Positions 6,785 through 8,724 of a stretch of 8,724 nucleotides of DNA are shown here, one piece after another (the stretch's first letter is position 1; the number at the start of each line of letters is the position of its first letter). The notes under the pieces are model-generated. The model saw only the letters and a program-made list of their open reading frames with translations. It ran no database searches and had not been told where the DNA came from. This DNA is from CAYWWY01 sp964462525. Its GTDB lineage: Bacteria > Thermotogota > Thermotogae > MWEM01. Position numbers and translations under genes: made by a program. The DNA is taken from positions 1 through 8,724 of the forward strand of contig CAYWWY010000023.1 in the NCBI GenBank assembly GCA_964462525.1, given 5' to 3'.

Positions 6785-8724
6785 ATGGAAAAGAAAATCA
6801 TAACCGATCTGGATCTCAAGGGAAAACGGGTCTTGATCCGCGTTGACTTCAACGTCCCGATGGACAAAGCAACGGGGGAGATCACTGATGACAACCGGAT
6901 CCGCGCCGCTTTACCGACCATCGAACACGCGATTCGATTTGGCGCTCGGGTTATCCTCATGTCCCATCTTGGCCGCCCAAAGGGCAAAGTGGACCCCAAA
7001 TACTCCCTGGAAAAAGTAGCGGTTCGCTTGGGAGAGTTGTTGGGCAAACCTGTGGCTTTTTGTCCGGAGTTTGTCGGAGAAAAGGCGTTAAAAATGGCTC
7101 ATGAACTGGGAGATGGAGAGGTGTTGCTCCTTGAAAATACCCGATTCGAACCGGGAGAAGAAAAGAACGATCCAGACCTCGCCAAAACGATCGCTTCGAT
7201 GGGCGATCTTCATGTCAATGACGCCTTTGGAACGGCGCATCGCGCCCACGCATCAAATGTGGGTGTGGCTCAGCATTTGGTTTCTGCGGCTGGGTTTCTG
7301 ATGGAGAAGGAGATTGCCTTTCTGGGAAAGGTGGTCGAGAACCCGGAAAAGCCTTATGTGGCGATTCTGGGTGGCGCCAAGGTCTCCGACAAGATCGGGG
7401 TAATCGAGAATCTGCTCAAGAAGGCAGACAAGCTTCTGATCGGCGGCGCGATGATGTTCACATTCTGGAAGGCGTTGGGCTATAAGACAGGCCAGTCGCT
7501 TGTGGAAGCGGATAAGGTGGAGCTTGCCCGCCAATTGATCGACCAAGCAAAGAATGCCGGAGTGGATCTAATGATTCCAACCGACGCCTTGGCAGCGGAA
7601 AAAATGGAATCCGGAAGCATGACCAAGGTATGCACCGCTCGGGAAGGAATCCCCGAAGGACTGATGGGGCTTGACATAGGCCCTGATACCATCCATCGGT
7701 TTAAAAATGCGATGCAAGGAGCCAAAACGGTTGTTTGGAACGGTCCTATGGGGGTCTTTGAAATTGATGATTTTGCGCAAGGCACCCGTGAAATCGCCAA
7801 GACTTTGGCATCCTTATCTCAAGCGTTAACCGTCATCGGAGGCGGGGATAGCGCCGCTGCGATCGAACAGTTTGGCCTTGCGGACCGGGTTACCCATGTA
7901 TCCACAGGGGGAGGCGCATCCCTCGAGATGTTGGAAGGCAAAGAAATGCCCGGAGTCGCAAGCATTGCATCGAAAAAAAAACGGAAAATATGGATCGCTG
8001 GGAATTGGAAGATGAACAAAACCCCGAGTGAGGGGGTAGAATTTGCGCAAGCGTTGATCAAAGGCTGCATGACTCTGACGGATCAGGTGGAAGCTGTGTT
8101 GTGTCCCCCCTTTGTCTGCCTTCCCGGAGTTGTTAATGCTTGTCAGGGTTCCGCAATGAAGGTTGGGGCTCAGAACATGCATCCGGAAGACAAAGGAGCC
8201 TTTACCGGAGAGATCTCTGCGCCTATGCTCAAAGACTTGGGTGTGACCCATGTCATTTTGGGCCATTCCGAACGCCGGACGATTTTTGGTGAAATCGACG
8301 GATTCATTTGCGAGAAGGTGAAATCCGCCTTGGATCATGATCTGATTCCCGTTTTTTGCGTGGGTGAAGTTCTTCTCGAACGAGAAGAAGGAAAGACCTT
8401 CGATGTTCTCGAAGACCAGCTCCGTTTGGGATTGAAGGATCTTTCCATTGAGCAGGCGGAATCGTTGGTCGTCGCGTACGAACCGGTTTGGGCCATCGGT
8501 ACGGGCAAAGTGGCAACAGCCGATCAAGCGCAAGAAGCGATTGCCTACATTCGCTCTGTTCTGGCAGAAATCTTCGATCAAGCTACCGCTTCTCAGATAT
8601 CCATTCTGTACGGGGGAAGCATAACACCCGAAAATTTCCGTCCGATTCTGTCCCAACCGGACGTCGATGGAGGCCTTGTCGGGGGAGCCAGTTTGAAAGA
8701 GTCCTTCCTCGAGCTCATTCAAAT
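6785..8724 (+). CDS. pgk-tpi: Bifunctional phosphoglycerate kinase / triosephosphate isomerase fusion (3' end beyond window)
   Basis: One uninterrupted frame of 646 codons runs off the window edge. The PGK part (about 1-395) transfers phosphate from 1,3-bisphosphoglycerate to ADP: RVDFNVP (19-25), SHLGRPKG (60-67), ENTRF, GGAKVSDK (196-203), GPMGVFE (320-326), GGGDS (352-356) and STGGGAS (373-379) are intact. A basic linker, SKKKRK (396-401), joins the TIM part, which interconverts dihydroxyacetone phosphate and glyceraldehyde 3-phosphate: GNWKMN with Lys409, LGHSERR with His494, YEPVWAIGTGK with Glu566, then YGGS and GGLVGGAS. The known T. maritima fusion is about 654 residues, so only a few codons are missing here. 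ATG 6785 matches the family start; an in-frame ATG at 6776 would add three residues. Shine-Dalgarno is weak, suggesting coupling to gap. The linker is encoded by nine A residues (7973-7981), a possible slippage site. Confidence 0.95.
   Translation, partial: MEKKIITDLDLKGKRVLIRVDFNVPMDKATGEITDDNRIRAALPTIEHAIRFGARVILMSHLGRPKGKVDPKYSLEKVAVRLGELLGKPVAFCPEFVGEKALKMAHELGDGEVLLLENTRFEPGEEKNDPDLAKTIASMGDLHVNDAFGTAHRAHASNVGVAQHLVSAAGFLMEKEIAFLGKVVENPEKPYVAILGGAKVSDKIGVIENLLKKADKLLIGGAMMFTFWKALGYKTGQSLVEADKVELARQLIDQAKNAGVDLMIPTDALAAEKMESGSMTKVCTAREGIPEGLMGLDIGPDTIHRFKNAMQGAKTVVWNGPMGVFEIDDFAQGTREIAKTLASLSQALTVIGGGDSAAAIEQFGLADRVTHVSTGGGASLEMLEGKEMPGVASIASKKKRKIWIAGNWKMNKTPSEGVEFAQALIKGCMTLTDQVEAVLCPPFVCLPGVVNACQGSAMKVGAQNMHPEDKGAFTGEISAPMLKDLGVTHVILGHSERRTIFGEIDGFICEKVKSALDHDLIPVFCVGEVLLEREEGKTFDVLEDQLRLGLKDLSIEQAESLVVAYEPVWAIGTGKVATADQAQEAIAYIRSVLAEIFDQATASQISILYGGSITPENFRPILSQPDVDGGLVGGASLKESFLELIQ
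7973..7981 (+). other. A9 homopolymer at the PGK/TIM junction (possible slippage site)
   Basis: Nine consecutive A residues encode Lys397-Lys399 and include an in-frame A_AAA_AAA heptamer. Zero-frame reading gives the PGK-TIM fusion. A -1 shift leads to TGA at 8029-8031, and a +1 shift to TGA at 8013-8015, so slippage in either direction would end translation shortly after the PGK domain. No clear downstream stem or ideally spaced upstream Shine-Dalgarno stimulator was seen; the nearest GGAG (7952-7955) is 17 nt away. Runs of this length can also cause RNA polymerase slippage. Confidence 0.4.

Noticed and set aside
7826..8722. Long antisense open frame (about 298 codons) opposite the TIM domain
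   Set aside because: It mirrors the codon pattern of a clear enzyme gene and encodes no recognisable domain; the same applies to the 251-codon antisense frame at 4302-5057 opposite dnaX and 233 codons at 1481-2182.

Overview
All recognisable genes lie on the + strand. The window looks like a housekeeping stretch of a bacterial chromosome, with moderate GC by eye, clear Shine-Dalgarno sites, and bacterial -10 boxes. The lower-glycolysis block, gap followed by a phosphoglycerate kinase gene fused to triosephosphate isomerase, is the arrangement classically described in Thermotoga maritima. From memory, dnaX and a YbaB gene also precede gap in that lineage. This points to Thermotogota or another lineage with the same fusion. 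However, arginine codons here are mostly CGN rather than the AGA favoured by hyperthermophilic Thermotoga, so I do not assign a genus.

Layout: (1) 1-110, short leader, possibly with the last codons of an upstream gene. (2) 111-2392, a two-gene sugar-nucleotide unit: UDP-glucose 6-dehydrogenase overlapping by 4 nt a UDP-glucuronate 4-epimerase-like SDR. Together they would convert UDP-glucose to UDP-glucuronate and then UDP-galacturonate for surface polysaccharide. (3) 2393-2738, a 346-nt noncoding stretch with two hairpins, an extended -10 promoter and a potentially structured leader of about 160 nt. (4) 2739-3809, a glycerol-1-phosphate dehydrogenase (EgsA/AraM) family protein, unusual in bacteria because it would make the archaeal-type glycerophosphate enantiomer. 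(5) 3888-5704, dnaX (clamp-loader ATPase, short single form) with a strong extended -10 promoter only about 15 nt before its start codon, then a YbaB/EbfC nucleoid-associated protein; the usual third partner recR is absent. (6) 5764-8724, gap and the pgk-tpi fusion, which runs off the right edge within a few codons of its expected end.

No mobile element, CRISPR array, tRNA or rRNA was seen. The most interesting detail is a run of nine A residues at the PGK/TIM junction. The DNA reads through in frame to make the fusion, while slippage in either direction meets a stop within about 17 codons and would release free PGK. This would be a mirror image of the frameshift proposed for T. maritima. The second point of interest is the bacterial G1P dehydrogenase and its long leader. 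I see no evidence of a wholly new system.
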